Positions 16,161 to 24,879 of a stretch of 53,108 nucleotides of DNA are shown piece by piece; the first letter of the stretch is position 1, and each line of letters opens with the position of its first letter. The notes under the pieces are model-generated. The model saw nothing but the letters and a program-made list of their open reading frames with translations. It searched no databases and was not told where the DNA came from. Source of the stretch: DATKQY01 sp035532475. Its GTDB lineage: Bacteria > Actinomycetota > Acidimicrobiia > Acidimicrobiales > Bog-793. A program made the position numbers and the translations under genes. The stretch is taken from assembly GCA_035532475.1 (NCBI GenBank), contig DATKQY010000070.1, positions 1 to 53,108 of the forward strand, read 5' to 3'.

Positions 16161-16775
16161 TCAGGCCACGGGGCCGCGGGCGACCCGCCCCGGCACCGCC
16201 GGGGTGGCGCGCAGCATCCGGCGGCCGTCCACGAAGTACTCGACCCCGGTCGCCAGGGTGAAGGCCACCGCGACCCAGAGGATCACGCGGGCCGCACCCG
16301 GGTGCGGGCCGGTCGGGGGGAACAGCGCGAAGCCGATCGCCAGGTCCTGGACGAGGGTCTTCGCCTTGGCGAGCGGGCGCGCCGGGACCGACACGGCCCG
16401 TCTCCCGGCGTAGACGCGAAAGGCGCTCATCGCGATCTCGCGCACGGCGATCAGCGCGACGGGCAGCCAGCTCACGTAGCCGATGCCGGCGAGCGCGGCG
16501 AGCGCCGCGAGCACCAGCACCTTGTCGGCCAGCGGGTCGAGGAAGGCGCCCGAGCGGGTGGCGCCCTGGCGCCGGGCCAGGTGGCCGTCCAGCCCGTCCG
16601 AGCCCGCGAGCACCGTCCACAGCGACCAGAGCAACCAGGACCACGACGGGTGCGACGCTCCGATCAGCACCGCCAGCACCGGCGCCGCGACGACGCGCGC
16701 CATGCTGAGGGCGTTGGCCGGGGTGGCGACGGCGGACGGCCCGAACAGCTTGCCCGAGCCGTGCTCCTCGCTCAC
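16161..16775 (-). CDS. pgsA: CDP-diacylglycerol--glycerol-3-phosphate 3-phosphatidyltransferase
   Basis: About 204 aa integral membrane enzyme of phosphatidylglycerol synthesis. The CDP-alcohol phosphotransferase signature DGxxARx8GxxxDxxxD reads DGHLARRQGATRSGAFLDPL followed by AD, with all metal-binding Asp residues present. About five hydrophobic segments span the protein. Its GTG start overlaps the rimO stop by four bases (GTGA), showing translational coupling. Position between rimO and cinA supports PgsA over other CDP-alcohol transferases. Confidence 0.93.
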   Translation of the reverse strand: MSEEHGSGKLFGPSAVATPANALSMARVVAAPVLAVLIGASHPSWSWLLWSLWTVLAGSDGLDGHLARRQGATRSGAFLDPLADKVLVLAALAALAGIGYVSWLPVALIAVREIAMSAFRVYAGRRAVSVPARPLAKAKTLVQDLAIGFALFPPTGPHPGAARVILWVAVAFTLATGVEYFVDGRRMLRATPAVPGRVARGPVA

Positions 16776-18049
16776 GCGACGGCTCCCGCCGAGAGGGCAC
16801 GGGCCACGAGATCGGGCCCTTCGGCGTCGAGCACCTCGACGGAGGCGAAGCTGCCGGTGGCGAGCGTCGCCGGGACCCGGACGACGCCGTCGATCTCGGG
16901 GGCTTCGCGATGCGAGCGGGCGACCCCCGGCGAGTCGACGAGCACGTCGAGGTGCCTGCCGACGAGCTCCCGGCGGCGTGCCGCGGTGATCGCGTCCTGC
17001 AGCTCGGCGCACTCGCGCAACCGCTCGGCGGCGAGCTCGGCGGGCACCTTGTCGCCGAGGCCGGCGGCGTAGGTCCCGTCCTCCTCGGAGAAGGTGAAGA
17101 AGCCGGCCCAGTCGAGGCGGGCCTCCTCGAGGAAGCCGAGCAGTGCGTCGTGGTCCTCCTCGGTCTCCCCCGGGTAGCCGAGGATGAACGAGGAGCGCAG
17201 GGCGGCGTCGGGCGCGAGTGCGCGGATCCGCCCGATCCGCTCCACGAAGCGCGCCGCGTCGCCGTAGCGGCGCATCTTGCGCAAGAGCCGTCCCGAGGCG
17301 TGCTGGAGCGAGAGGTCGAAGTACGGCAGACCGGTCGCGACGATCGCCTCCACCAGCGCGTCGGTGAGCGAGGAGGGGTACAGGTAGAGCAGCCGGACGC
17401 GCGGGACGCGCCGGGCAACCTCGGCGACGAGGGGCGCGAGCGCCCCGGGACGGCCGATGTCCCGCCCGTAGGAGGCGAGGTCCTGGGCGACGAGGACGAC
17501 CTCGGACACCGCGAGCACGTCGACCTCGGCGAGGATCGACTCGGGCGTGCGCGAGCGCTGGGCCCCGCGAAAGCTCGGGATGGCGCAGAAGCCGCACTTG
17601 CGGTCACAGCCCTCGGCGACCTTCACATAGGCCCAGGGCGCGCTCGCCGGCGGCCGCGCCAGCTCGAGGAGGTCGAGAACGGGTACACGAGCCGCGCCCG
17701 CCCTGCGCACGCGCGGACCGCCGACCAGCTGGACCGGCACGCCGAAGTCGGCGACGAGGTCCACCTCGGGCAGCGCATCCGCCAGCTCCTCGCCGGCGCG
17801 CGCCGCCAGGCAGCCGGTCACCACGAGGCGAGCCCCGGGGCGGCGGGCCTCGGAGAGCTGGAGGATCGTCTCGACGGACTCGGCCCGGGCCGCCTCGATG
17901 AAGGCGCAGGTGTTCACGACGACGAGATCCGCGCTCTCGGCGCAATCCGCCCGCTCGAAGCCGTCCGCGAGCAGGGACCCCGCGACCTTCTCGGAGTCGA
18001 CCTGGTTCTTCGGGCAGCCGAGCGTCTCGATCCAGTAACGCCCCGTCAC
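16772..18049 (-). CDS. rimO: ribosomal protein uS12 (S12) methylthiotransferase RimO
   Basis: 425 aa. Radical-SAM methylthiotransferase that modifies the conserved Asp of ribosomal protein S12. N-terminal UPF0004 domain begins IETLGCPKNQVDSEK, with cluster-binding Cys in GCPKNQ, VNTCAF and VTGCLA. The radical-SAM motif is CDRKCGFC with IPSFRGAQRSR, and SLQHASGRLLRKMRR supports RimO over MiaB. A C-terminal TRAM-like domain ends the protein. GTG 18049 lies 6 bases after the -10 box TAGGCT, so the operon mRNA is probably leaderless. It is the first gene of rimO-pgsA-cinA. Confidence 0.95.
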   Translation of the reverse strand: MTGRYWIETLGCPKNQVDSEKVAGSLLADGFERADCAESADLVVVNTCAFIEAARAESVETILQLSEARRPGARLVVTGCLAARAGEELADALPEVDLVADFGVPVQLVGGPRVRRAGAARVPVLDLLELARPPASAPWAYVKVAEGCDRKCGFCAIPSFRGAQRSRTPESILAEVDVLAVSEVVLVAQDLASYGRDIGRPGALAPLVAEVARRVPRVRLLYLYPSSLTDALVEAIVATGLPYFDLSLQHASGRLLRKMRRYGDAARFVERIGRIRALAPDAALRSSFILGYPGETEEDHDALLGFLEEARLDWAGFFTFSEEDGTYAAGLGDKVPAELAAERLRECAELQDAITAARRRELVGRHLDVLVDSPGVARSHREAPEIDGVVRVPATLATGSFASVEVLDAEGPDLVARALSAGAVA

Positions 18050-18055
18050 CGGCCC

Positions 18056-18061
18056 AGCCTA
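18056..18061 (-). promoter_or_regulatory. -10 box TAGGCT for leaderless rimO-pgsA-cinA transcript
   Basis: TAGGCT on the minus strand is separated by six bases (GGGCCG) from the rimO GTG; no ribosome site lies between. Confidence 0.5.
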
Positions 18062-18131
18062 CCAACGGCCCCCCGGGCCACTTCCGAGCGGTCCCGGCCG
18101 CCGTGACGAGCGCCGGCGAGGACGGCCCCGG

Positions 18132-18752
18132 TCACATCCGGCCGAGCAGCTCCGCCTTCTTCTGCTCGAACTCGGCGTCGGTGACGATGCCACGCCGCCG
18201 CAGCTCGTCGAGCTTCTCGATCTGCTCGGGGAAGCTCACCGCGGGCTGACCCGACGCCGCCAACGCGCTGCGATGGCGCGACTCGTCGATCGCCCGGTTG
18301 ATCGCGCTCTGGACCTGCTCGGGATGGCGGACGCTGGCGAACGGCTCCTCCCCGCGCTCCCCCGCCGACTCGACCGTGAGCCGCCCGGCGCCGACGAGCC
18401 GCTCGAGCAGGTGCTGGCGGTACGTCACGTCCTGGACGCTGTCGATCGGGATCTCGCGCCCGACGCGGTGCAGCACCCCCTCGCGGTAGATGACCCGGCT
18501 CGAGGTGACCGCGAGACCGGTCGCGCGCCAGGAGATGACGCGACCCGACAGGTACAGCCCGACGAGGACGACGGCCGCCAACAGCACGAAACCGAACCAG
18601 CCTGGAGCGCTCGACCAGAGCACGAACGCGGCGACGCAGCCGCCGAGGACGACGACCGCGAAGGCGATCGGACCCGCGAGGCGCCACCAGTGCGGGCGGA
18701 CGTCGAGCAGCACCTCCTCGTCCTCGTGCAACAGCTTGTGGGGGAAGGGCAT
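18132..18752 (-). CDS. PH-domain (DUF304/bPH2) membrane protein with C-terminal SHOCT domain
   Basis: About 206 aa. Two hydrophobic segments (AGPIAFAVVVLGGCVAAFVL and FGFVLLAAVVLVGLYLSG) precede a bacterial PH-like domain (WRATGLAVTSSRVIYREG, then IPIDSVQDVTYRQHLLERL). The C terminus is a SHOCT motif: IEKLDELRRRGIVTDAEFEQ, a short oligomerisation module. Function of such proteins is unknown beyond membrane association. ATG 18752 has GAGAGGA 7 bases upstream. It precedes rimO on the same strand by 82 bases. Confidence 0.85.
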   Translation of the reverse strand: MPFPHKLLHEDEEVLLDVRPHWWRLAGPIAFAVVVLGGCVAAFVLWSSAPGWFGFVLLAAVVLVGLYLSGRVISWRATGLAVTSSRVIYREGVLHRVGREIPIDSVQDVTYRQHLLERLVGAGRLTVESAGERGEEPFASVRHPEQVQSAINRAIDESRHRSALAASGQPAVSFPEQIEKLDELRRRGIVTDAEFEQKKAELLGRM

Positions 18753-18823
18753 CGGTGGTCCTCTCCGTCACGTGCGCCGGACGCCGCCCGGACCCCGTTG
18801 CCGGTGCTCGGGTGCTCAGGTGC

Positions 18824-19954
18824 TCAGGTCAGCTTCCTCGAGATGCTCCCCGCGTCGCGCAGCACGACGCCGTCGGCGCCTGCTGAGGAGAAGTGGGCGG
18901 CGGGCCGTTCGAGCGCCTCGGCGAGCAGGCCCGTGAGCAGCTCGTCGAAGGCGAGGGGCGGGTCGACGAAGAGATGACGCGAGAGCGAGCCCGGGATCGT
19001 GTTGACCTCGTTCAGGTACACCGACTCGCCGTCGGAGAGGAAGTCGATCCGGCCCACGCCCCGCACGCCGAGCAGCACGGCGGCCTCACGGGCGACGGAG
19101 CGCAGCTCGACCTCGAGACCGGCGGGCAGCGCGGCCGGCAGCTCGCGCGGCGCCGCCGACATCCCCTCACCGCCGACGTACTTGTCGGCGTAGCCGAGGA
19201 TCTCGTTCGTCGACCCCCCACGGAGGGGCCGCTCGATCGCCGAGAGCTGGAGCTCGGGCCAGCTCCGAGCAGCGACCTGGAGGTCGAACAGCGCCGGGCG
19301 GTACGGCTCGAGCACGGCGCCACGGCGGAGGTGGACGTTGGCACCGAGTCGCGCGAGGGCGGTCGGGAAGTCGGCGACGACCTCGATGCCGATCGAGGAG
19401 CCGCCAAATCGCGGCTTCACGATGTAGGGTCCGGCGAAGTCCGGCTCCTTCGACCCCTCGTGGAGCAGGCGGCGGGGCAGGGTCGGGAGCCCCGCGGCGG
19501 CGGCGACCGAGAACGACGCCAGCTTGTCCATGCCGAGGGCCGCCGACGCCGCGCTGGGGCCCGTGTAGGCCACCCCGGCCAGGTCGAGGGCACCCTGCAG
19601 CGCCCCATCCTCGCCGGGGCCGCCGTGGCAGCAGACCAGGGCGACGTCGATGCCCAGGGGTTCGAAGCGCGCCGCGAGCCGTCCACGCCGGGCGGTGAAG
19701 CCACCTTCGGGGCCGATCTCCAGCCGCACCGGCTGGGATCCCGCCGGCGGGCCGTCCAAGAACGCGGCCGCCTCGACCTCCGCCGCCACCTCGAACCATG
19801 CGGCGCTCTTCGACCAGTACAGGAGCTGGACGCTCGCGGCTCGCCCCGACCGCACCAGCGCCCGGGCGGCCTGCAGCCCGGTGAGGATCGAGACGTCGTG
19901 CTCCGGGGAGGGCCCGCCGAAGAGCACGGCGACGTTGGGCGACGAGTTGGCCAT
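18824..19954 (-). CDS. D-alanine--D-alanine ligase family protein (Ddl-like ATP-grasp)
   Basis: About 376 aa. ATP-grasp ligase with Ddl order of motifs: VAVLFGGPSPEHDVSI at the N terminus, CCHGGPGEDGALQG, YTGPSAASAALGMDK, VKPRFGGSSIGIEVV, and GRIDFL...VYLNEVNTIPGSL at the end. Ddl joins two D-Ala for peptidoglycan. The substrate loop reads GYADKYVGGEGM where classical Ddl has a YDYxxKY sequence, so it is a divergent branch and may accept another second residue. ATG 19954 is chosen because a -10 box (TACCAT) lies 7 bases upstream. It follows the membrane Mur ligase gene after 69 bases. A chromosomal main ddl may exist elsewhere. Confidence 0.85.
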   Translation of the reverse strand: MANSSPNVAVLFGGPSPEHDVSILTGLQAARALVRSGRAASVQLLYWSKSAAWFEVAAEVEAAAFLDGPPAGSQPVRLEIGPEGGFTARRGRLAARFEPLGIDVALVCCHGGPGEDGALQGALDLAGVAYTGPSAASAALGMDKLASFSVAAAAGLPTLPRRLLHEGSKEPDFAGPYIVKPRFGGSSIGIEVVADFPTALARLGANVHLRRGAVLEPYRPALFDLQVAARSWPELQLSAIERPLRGGSTNEILGYADKYVGGEGMSAAPRELPAALPAGLEVELRSVAREAAVLLGVRGVGRIDFLSDGESVYLNEVNTIPGSLSRHLFVDPPLAFDELLTGLLAEALERPAAHFSSAGADGVVLRDAGSISRKLT

Positions 19955-19961
19955 CGCCCTC

Positions 19962-19967
19962 ATGGTA
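19962..19967 (-). promoter_or_regulatory. -10 box TACCAT for leaderless ddl-like transcript
   Basis: On the minus strand TACCAT is followed by GAGGGCG (7 bases) and then the ATG at 19954. This suggests the Ddl-like gene has its own promoter besides read-through from the Mur ligase gene. Confidence 0.5.
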
Positions 19968-20023
19968 CGCGAGCTGCTGCGCCCTACCGGGGAGCCTCAG
20001 GCCCCGCCGGGCTCACGGGCCGC

Positions 20024-21598
20024 TCACGGGAAGTGGTCCGGCAGGTCGTTCTCGTAGAGCACGACGTCGCCGGCCCGGAGGTGCTCGCGCACCCAGGCGA
20101 CCGCGTCGTCACGGGTGCCGACGACGCTGACCTGCGGAGCGCGACCGCCGCGGGCGGCTCCTCGGCCCGCGGCGAAGCCCGCCAGGAGCGCCTTGCGGTT
20201 GCTGCGCCCGACGACCACGAGGTCGGTCACGACGCCCGCGGCGCGGCGCGCGAACGCGGCATTCTCCGCCGCCTGCAACGGGCCGAGCTCGACCATCCCG
20301 GGGGTGATCAGGGCGCGGCGGGCCCCGGGAGCGCCGGTCGCGGCGAGCAGCTCGAGGGCGAGGGCGGCGCCGGCGGGGTTCGCGTTGAAGGTGTCGTCGA
20401 GCACGACGACCCCGTTCGACGCGACGCTTCGCTGGAGCCGGTTCTCGGTGGCGGGCAGGCTTCCGAGACGCTCGAGGACCTCGGCCGGGCTGCAGCCGAG
20501 GGCGATCGCCGCCGCGGCGGCGCAGGCCACGTTCGTCATCGCCGGCGGCAGCTCGCCGCCGGCCGTCCCGGCCCGCCCGACGCGCTCACCCCCGACGATG
20601 AGCGTCAGGCCCCCGGCCTCCCCCATCACGGCGACGTCGGCGCCGGGGTCCCTCGCCGAGCACGCGAGCACCCGCTGGCCCTCCGTCGTGAGGCGCTCGG
20701 CCAGTCCGGCGAGGCGCTCGTCGTCGACGTTCAGCACGACGGCGTCGGCGCCTGCGGCGATCTCCGCCTTCGCCGCGAGGGTGCGCTCGAGCGAGCCGAA
20801 GCGCTCGAGGTGCACCGGCCCGATCGCCGTGATGACGGCGACGGTCGGCGCCAACCACGCGCACAGCGCGGCGATCTCGCCCGGGCCGTACGCGCCCATC
20901 TCGGCGACGAGCACGTCCGTCCCGGGGACGAGCAGCTCGTTCACCGTGCGCGCCAGCCCGGCGCGGTTGTTGAAGCTCCGCGGGCTGGCCACCACCGAGA
21001 ACCGGCCCGAGAGCAGGTGGGCGAGGTAGCCCTTGGTCGTGGTCTTGCCGTACGAGCCGGTGATCGCGACGACCACCGGTCCGACACGGCGCAGGCGGGT
21101 GCGCGCGGCGTCGACGAAGCGACGGGCGAGGCGCTCCTCCAACGGCGCGAGCAGCGCCAGGACGGCGTCGAGCACGACCGGCACCGCCACCACCGTCAGG
21201 GCCGCGGCCGGGACGGCAGCACGCAGCCCGCCGAGCGCCCCCGCGATCGCGGCCGGGGCAGCCACCACGACGGCGGCGAGCGCAGCGACGGTCGCGCACC
21301 GCCGGGTCCAGCGCAGCGGCGAGGTGCGCCCTCTCGCCGAGAGCCCCACCGGTCCTGCGGCGATCGCCGCGGCCGCGACCAGCGCGGGCCAGGGGGTGAC
21401 GACCGCGGCGACGGCCGAAGCCAGGGCCACCAGCCCGAGGGCCGCCTGCCAGGTGCCAAGCGACCACCAGCGCCAGGCGAAGCGGGACACCGCCCCCGAC
21501 AGGTAGTGCTCGCGCTGCGCCACACGCGCCCAGCGCAGCAGCGCGAGAGCCGCCGCGCCGGCGCACGCCGCCAGCGCGGCCGCGGCGAGCGCCGTCAC
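20024..21598 (-). CDS. membrane-embedded Mur ligase (MurF-like)
   Basis: About 524 aa. The first ~170 residues hold about five hydrophobic stretches (for example LAAAALAACAGAAALALL, LGLVALASAVAAVVTPW, VPAAALTVVAVPVVLDAVL). They replace the UDP-MurNAc-binding domain of ordinary MurF. A Mur ligase ATPase domain follows: P-loop GSYGKTTTKG from residue 181, AEMGAYGPGEI, and AIGPVHLERFGSLERT, then a C-terminal domain with ENRLQRS and LDDTFNANP, the latter typical of MurF. It probably adds an amino acid or dipeptide to a membrane-linked acceptor; pairing with a Ddl-like gene suggests D-Ala-D-Ala or a variant. Its GTG overlaps the hydrolase stop by four bases. Confidence 0.82.
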   Translation of the reverse strand: MTALAAAALAACAGAAALALLRWARVAQREHYLSGAVSRFAWRWWSLGTWQAALGLVALASAVAAVVTPWPALVAAAAIAAGPVGLSARGRTSPLRWTRRCATVAALAAVVVAAPAAIAGALGGLRAAVPAAALTVVAVPVVLDAVLALLAPLEERLARRFVDAARTRLRRVGPVVVAITGSYGKTTTKGYLAHLLSGRFSVVASPRSFNNRAGLARTVNELLVPGTDVLVAEMGAYGPGEIAALCAWLAPTVAVITAIGPVHLERFGSLERTLAAKAEIAAGADAVVLNVDDERLAGLAERLTTEGQRVLACSARDPGADVAVMGEAGGLTLIVGGERVGRAGTAGGELPPAMTNVACAAAAAIALGCSPAEVLERLGSLPATENRLQRSVASNGVVVLDDTFNANPAGAALALELLAATGAPGARRALITPGMVELGPLQAAENAAFARRAAGVVTDLVVVGRSNRKALLAGFAAGRGAARGGRAPQVSVVGTRDDAVAWVREHLRAGDVVLYENDLPDHFP

Positions 21599-22356
21599 GG
21601 GCGCACCCGCTCGAGCGCGGCGCGCAGCTCCGCCGGCACCGCCGTCGGCGTCAGGTGCCCGACCCCCGCGAGCACGACGAGGCGGGCCTCGCTGAGCACG
21701 CCTTCGGCGCGGCGCGCCACCTCGACGCGCGCCTCGGTGTCCTCGCTCCCCCAGACGAGCTCGACCGGACAGCTCAGCCCGCTGAGCACGTCCCCGTACT
21801 CCTCGGCGACGACCCGTACGAACACCTCGCGCATCACCCCGGTGGCGGCGCGGTAGTCCTCCGAGCCGTGCCGGCGGCGCGCCGCCTCGAGGCGGCCCTC
21901 CGACACGAGCCCCCGTCGCGCCAGCGACCGGACGATCCGGTAGCGGGCCTTCGGCTTCGTCCTCGCGCCGGCGGGGCGGTAGAAGGGCACGCCGCTCAGC
22001 ACGAGCGCCGAGACGCGCTCGGGCCAGAGCGCGGCGAGCTGGACGGCGACGCGACCCCCGAAGGAGTGCCCGAGGACGACCACCTTGTCGCCCATCTCGT
22101 CGAGCACCGCCGCGATGGCCTCGGCGTACTCACCGCTCCCCCACGCCGCGGGCGGCGGCGGCGCCGCCCCGAATCCCGGCAGGTCGAGCGCGAGCGCGTC
22201 CAGCGCGGGCGTGCCCGGGCGCTCGCCGAGGACGCCGTCGAAGTCGGCGTGCGTCCGCCGCCAGCCGTGGAGGGCGAGCACCCACGGAGTCCCGGTCCCG
22301 TACGACTCCCCGAAGAGTCGTCCGCCGGCGAAGGCCCTTAGCACGGCGCCGACCAT
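21595..22356 (-). CDS. alpha/beta hydrolase
   Basis: About 253 aa. The fold begins with oxyanion-region ALHGWRRTHADF. The nucleophile elbow is LGHSFGG, the acid is probably in VWGSEDTEARV, and the catalytic His is in GVGHLTP. No signal peptide is seen, so it is probably cytosolic. ATG 22356 is the first good start; an in-frame run of open codons extends far upstream but overlaps the divergent helicase. It is first in a coupled trio with the membrane Mur ligase (GTGA overlap) and the Ddl-like ligase, so a role in removing or transferring a cell-wall acyl or ester group is conceivable but unproven. Confidence 0.85.
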   Translation of the reverse strand: MVGAVLRAFAGGRLFGESYGTGTPWVLALHGWRRTHADFDGVLGERPGTPALDALALDLPGFGAAPPPPAAWGSGEYAEAIAAVLDEMGDKVVVLGHSFGGRVAVQLAALWPERVSALVLSGVPFYRPAGARTKPKARYRIVRSLARRGLVSEGRLEAARRRHGSEDYRAATGVMREVFVRVVAEEYGDVLSGLSCPVELVWGSEDTEARVEVARRAEGVLSEARLVVLAGVGHLTPTAVPAELRAALERVRP

Positions 22357-22409
22357 AACGCGCCTGCCGGCCCAGAGGTCCGTGCCAGCCGAGCGGCACA
22401 GCCGCCGTG

Positions 22410-22415
22410 TACGGT
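22410..22415 (+). promoter_or_regulatory. -10 box TACGGT for leaderless helicase transcript
   Basis: TACGGT is followed by CCAGACG (7 bases) and GTG 22423. It lies in the 66-base divergent gap with the alpha/beta hydrolase. Confidence 0.5.
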
Positions 22416-22422
22416 CCAGACG

Positions 22423-24342
22423 GTGACCCTCCCCGGCGACTGGCGGCGCCTCTTCGCGGGTTGCGACGACGAGCAGCGCGAGGCGATCACGTCCAGCGCG
22501 GCCCCCCTGCTCGTCGTGGCCGGCGCGGGATCGGGCAAGACGCGGGTCCTCACGCACCGGATCGCCTGGCGGGTCGTCGAGGAGACGGCCGCGCCGGCGC
22601 ACGTCCTCGCCCTCACCTTCACCCGCAAGGCGGCGACGGAGCTGCGCACGCGCCTCAGCCACCTCGGCCTCCCCGCGCCGGTGACGGCGGGGACCTTCCA
22701 CGCGGTCGCGCTCGCGGAGCTGCGCCGCCGCGCGCTCGACACCGGCCGGACGCCACCGGTGATCGTCGAGTCGAAGGCGCGCCTGCTCGGCGCGGCCATG
22801 GGCGAGCGCGTGAGCGCCGCTCCGGCGCGGCGCGGCGGGAGGCCTCTCGAGCGACGGGAGCTGCTCGCCGCGCTTGCCGGGGAGATCGAGTGGGCCAAGG
22901 CAAGGCTCGTCAGCCCGGACCGCTACGCCGCCGCCGCAGCTGCGACGGGACGGACGACCCCCCTCGAGCCCGCCGCGGTCGCCGCGGCCTACGCCGCCTA
23001 CGAGCGCGAGAAGCGCCGGCGGCGCGTCCTCGACTTCGACGATCTCCTCGTCGATCTGGCCGCGGCGATCCACGCCGATGCGGACTTCGCCGCGGCCCAG
23101 CGCTGGCGCTTCGCCCACCTCTTCGTCGACGAGCTCCAGGACGCCAACGCGGCGCAGCTGCGCCTGCTCGACGCCTGGCTCGGGGGGCGCGCGGACCTCT
23201 TCGCCGTCGGCGACCCCCGCCAGGCCATCTACGGTTGGAACGGCGCCGACCCGGGCGCCGTCGCCACCTTCGCCGACCGCTACCCCGGCGCCACCGTCCT
23301 CCGGCTCGACGCCAACTACCGCTCGACGCCCCAGGTCGTCGCGGTCGCCGCGGCGGCGCTGGCGAGCAGGGTGCACGGCGGGAGCGACCACCCGGGGGGT
23401 GGCCGGGGCGAGCTCGCGCCCACGACGCCGACCTCGTCACGGCCCGACGGTGCGGTCCCGACGCTCCGGGCGTTCCCGACCGGCGAGGCCGAGGCTGCCG
23501 GCGTCGCGGCGGCGCTGCGCCTCGCCCACCGACCCGGCCGCCGCTGGTCCCAGTGCGCCGTCCTCGCGAGGACGAACGCGCAGCTCAACCTCTTCGAGGA
23601 GGCTCTCGGCGCGAACGGCATCCCCTTCCGCAGCGCCGCCGGCCCCTCGTTCTTGTCGCGCCCGGCCGTGCGCTCCGCGCTCGGCGCCTTGCGACCCGCC
23701 GCCGACACCCGGTCCCTCCGCGCGTTCTTGGACGACCTCGACGAACGGGCCGCCGGGGCGGCCGGCGGGGGCGCGGGCGCCGATCCGGAGGCGCCGTCCG
23801 CCGCGGGGCCGGGGGGCGACAGCGCCGGGGACCTGTTCGATCTCGCCGCCCTGGCACGCCTCGGACGTGAGTATGCCGAGTTCGACGCGTTCCCGACCGG
23901 CGACGGCTTCCTCGGCTACCTGCAAGGAGCGCTCCGCCGCGACCCTTCGCCCTCTTCCGCCGATGCCGTCGAGCTCGCGACCTTCCACCGGGCGAAGGGA
24001 CTCGAGTGGCCGGTGGTCTTCGTTACCGGCCTGGAGGACGGACTCGTGCCGATCGCCCACGCCCGCAGCCCCGAGGCGCTGGAGGAGGAGCGCCGTCTGC
24101 TCTACGTCGCCCTGAGCCGGGCCGAGGAGGAGCTGCACTGCTCATGGGCCGAGCAGCGGGCGTTCGGCTCGCGCACCGTGGCCCGCGAACCCTCCCCCCA
24201 CCTGGAGGCCATCGACGCGGCGAGGCGCGCCCTCGAGCGGATGCGCAGCCCCGACGCGTCCCGCGTCCGCGAGGCGCTCGCCGCGAGCCGCGCCGCGCTC
24301 GGGGGGAGGGCGCCGTCGAGCCGGCTCCCGTCAACAACGTGA
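22423..24342 (+). CDS. UvrD/PcrA-type superfamily 1 ATP-dependent DNA helicase
   Basis: 639 aa, slightly shorter than UvrD (about 720). Helicase motifs in order: Q-motif DDEQREAI, Walker A GAGSGKTRVLTHRI (residues 34-40 for the loop), LTFTRKAATELRTR, GTFHAVALAELRRR, DFDDLLVDLA, Walker B VDELQDANA (DELQ instead of DEYQ/DEFQ), GDPRQAIYGWNGA, LDANYRSTPQVV, and TFHRAKGLEWPVVFVTGLEDG. Resembles mycobacterial UvrD2 in motif style but lacks a C-terminal HRDC domain. Expected to unwind DNA 3' to 5' in repair. A Gly/Ala/Pro-rich linker near residue 445-470 is low complexity. No LexA box was found in front. Confidence 0.92.
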   Translation: MTLPGDWRRLFAGCDDEQREAITSSAAPLLVVAGAGSGKTRVLTHRIAWRVVEETAAPAHVLALTFTRKAATELRTRLSHLGLPAPVTAGTFHAVALAELRRRALDTGRTPPVIVESKARLLGAAMGERVSAAPARRGGRPLERRELLAALAGEIEWAKARLVSPDRYAAAAAATGRTTPLEPAAVAAAYAAYEREKRRRRVLDFDDLLVDLAAAIHADADFAAAQRWRFAHLFVDELQDANAAQLRLLDAWLGGRADLFAVGDPRQAIYGWNGADPGAVATFADRYPGATVLRLDANYRSTPQVVAVAAAALASRVHGGSDHPGGGRGELAPTTPTSSRPDGAVPTLRAFPTGEAEAAGVAAALRLAHRPGRRWSQCAVLARTNAQLNLFEEALGANGIPFRSAAGPSFLSRPAVRSALGALRPAADTRSLRAFLDDLDERAAGAAGGGAGADPEAPSAAGPGGDSAGDLFDLAALARLGREYAEFDAFPTGDGFLGYLQGALRRDPSPSSADAVELATFHRAKGLEWPVVFVTGLEDGLVPIAHARSPEALEEERRLLYVALSRAEEELHCSWAEQRAFGSRTVAREPSPHLEAIDAARRALERMRSPDASRVREALAASRAALGGRAPSSRLPSTT

Positions 24343-24366
24343 CTCGGAACTACAGCTAGGCCGCGC

Positions 24367-24879
24367 TCATCCGAGCGGCTCCTCGGTGGAGTCGGCGAGA
24401 CCGCTCGGTCGCGTCCGCGCCAAGCGGTTGACGGCGATGAGGCCGGCAACGAAGACCGCCACCATCGCGATGAGCAGCGCTAGCTGGGAGGTGCCCACCG
24501 TCGCCTGACCCCCGAGGATGAACAGGATCTTCCGGATCACCGCCACCAGCCCGACCACGATGAACGGCTGCGGCACGAGGGTGTGGGCGCGGAGCGACAG
24601 CACGACGGTGTGCACGATCTCGACGAGGATCAGCACCAGCAGCACCTGGTCGAGGAGGCCCGAGGCGGCGGCGACGACCGAGTGGTGCCTGGCGAGCTCG
24701 CGGAAGAAGTCGACGAAGCCGGCGATCAGCAACGCGCCCGCGAGGATGATGAGGGCGACGCCGGCGACGATCGAGACGACGTCTTGGGCGTGTTCGAGCG
24801 CCCACATCGACAGCGTCGTCGCGCGGTTGTCGCCGCGCTGGAGATGGTCCGCCCCCGGCTGCTGCTCCTCGGCCACCAC
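24367..24879 (-). CDS. PsiE-family small membrane protein
   Basis: About 170 aa with four hydrophobic segments: VVSIVAGVALIILAGALLIA, LLDQVLLVLILVEIVHTVVL, PFIVVGLVAVIRKILFILGG and LALLIAMVAVFVAGLIAVN. The arrangement, and the VAVIRKILF element after the second helix, match the phosphate-starvation-inducible PsiE family, whose biochemical role is unknown. The start is uncertain: GTG 24879 is used, but ATG 24807 or TTG 24975 are in frame. It converges with the helicase gene; the stops are only 24 bases apart. Confidence 0.75.
   Translation of the reverse strand: MVAEEQQPGADHLQRGDNRATTLSMWALEHAQDVVSIVAGVALIILAGALLIAGFVDFFRELARHHSVVAAASGLLDQVLLVLILVEIVHTVVLSLRAHTLVPQPFIVVGLVAVIRKILFILGGQATVGTSQLALLIAMVAVFVAGLIAVNRLARTRPSGLADSTEEPLG

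Noticed and set aside
24344..24355. TCGGAACTACAG, identical to 12 bases of the recA promoter region
   Set aside because: It lies just after the helicase stop and points into the end of a convergent gene; no role is apparent, so it is probably chance.
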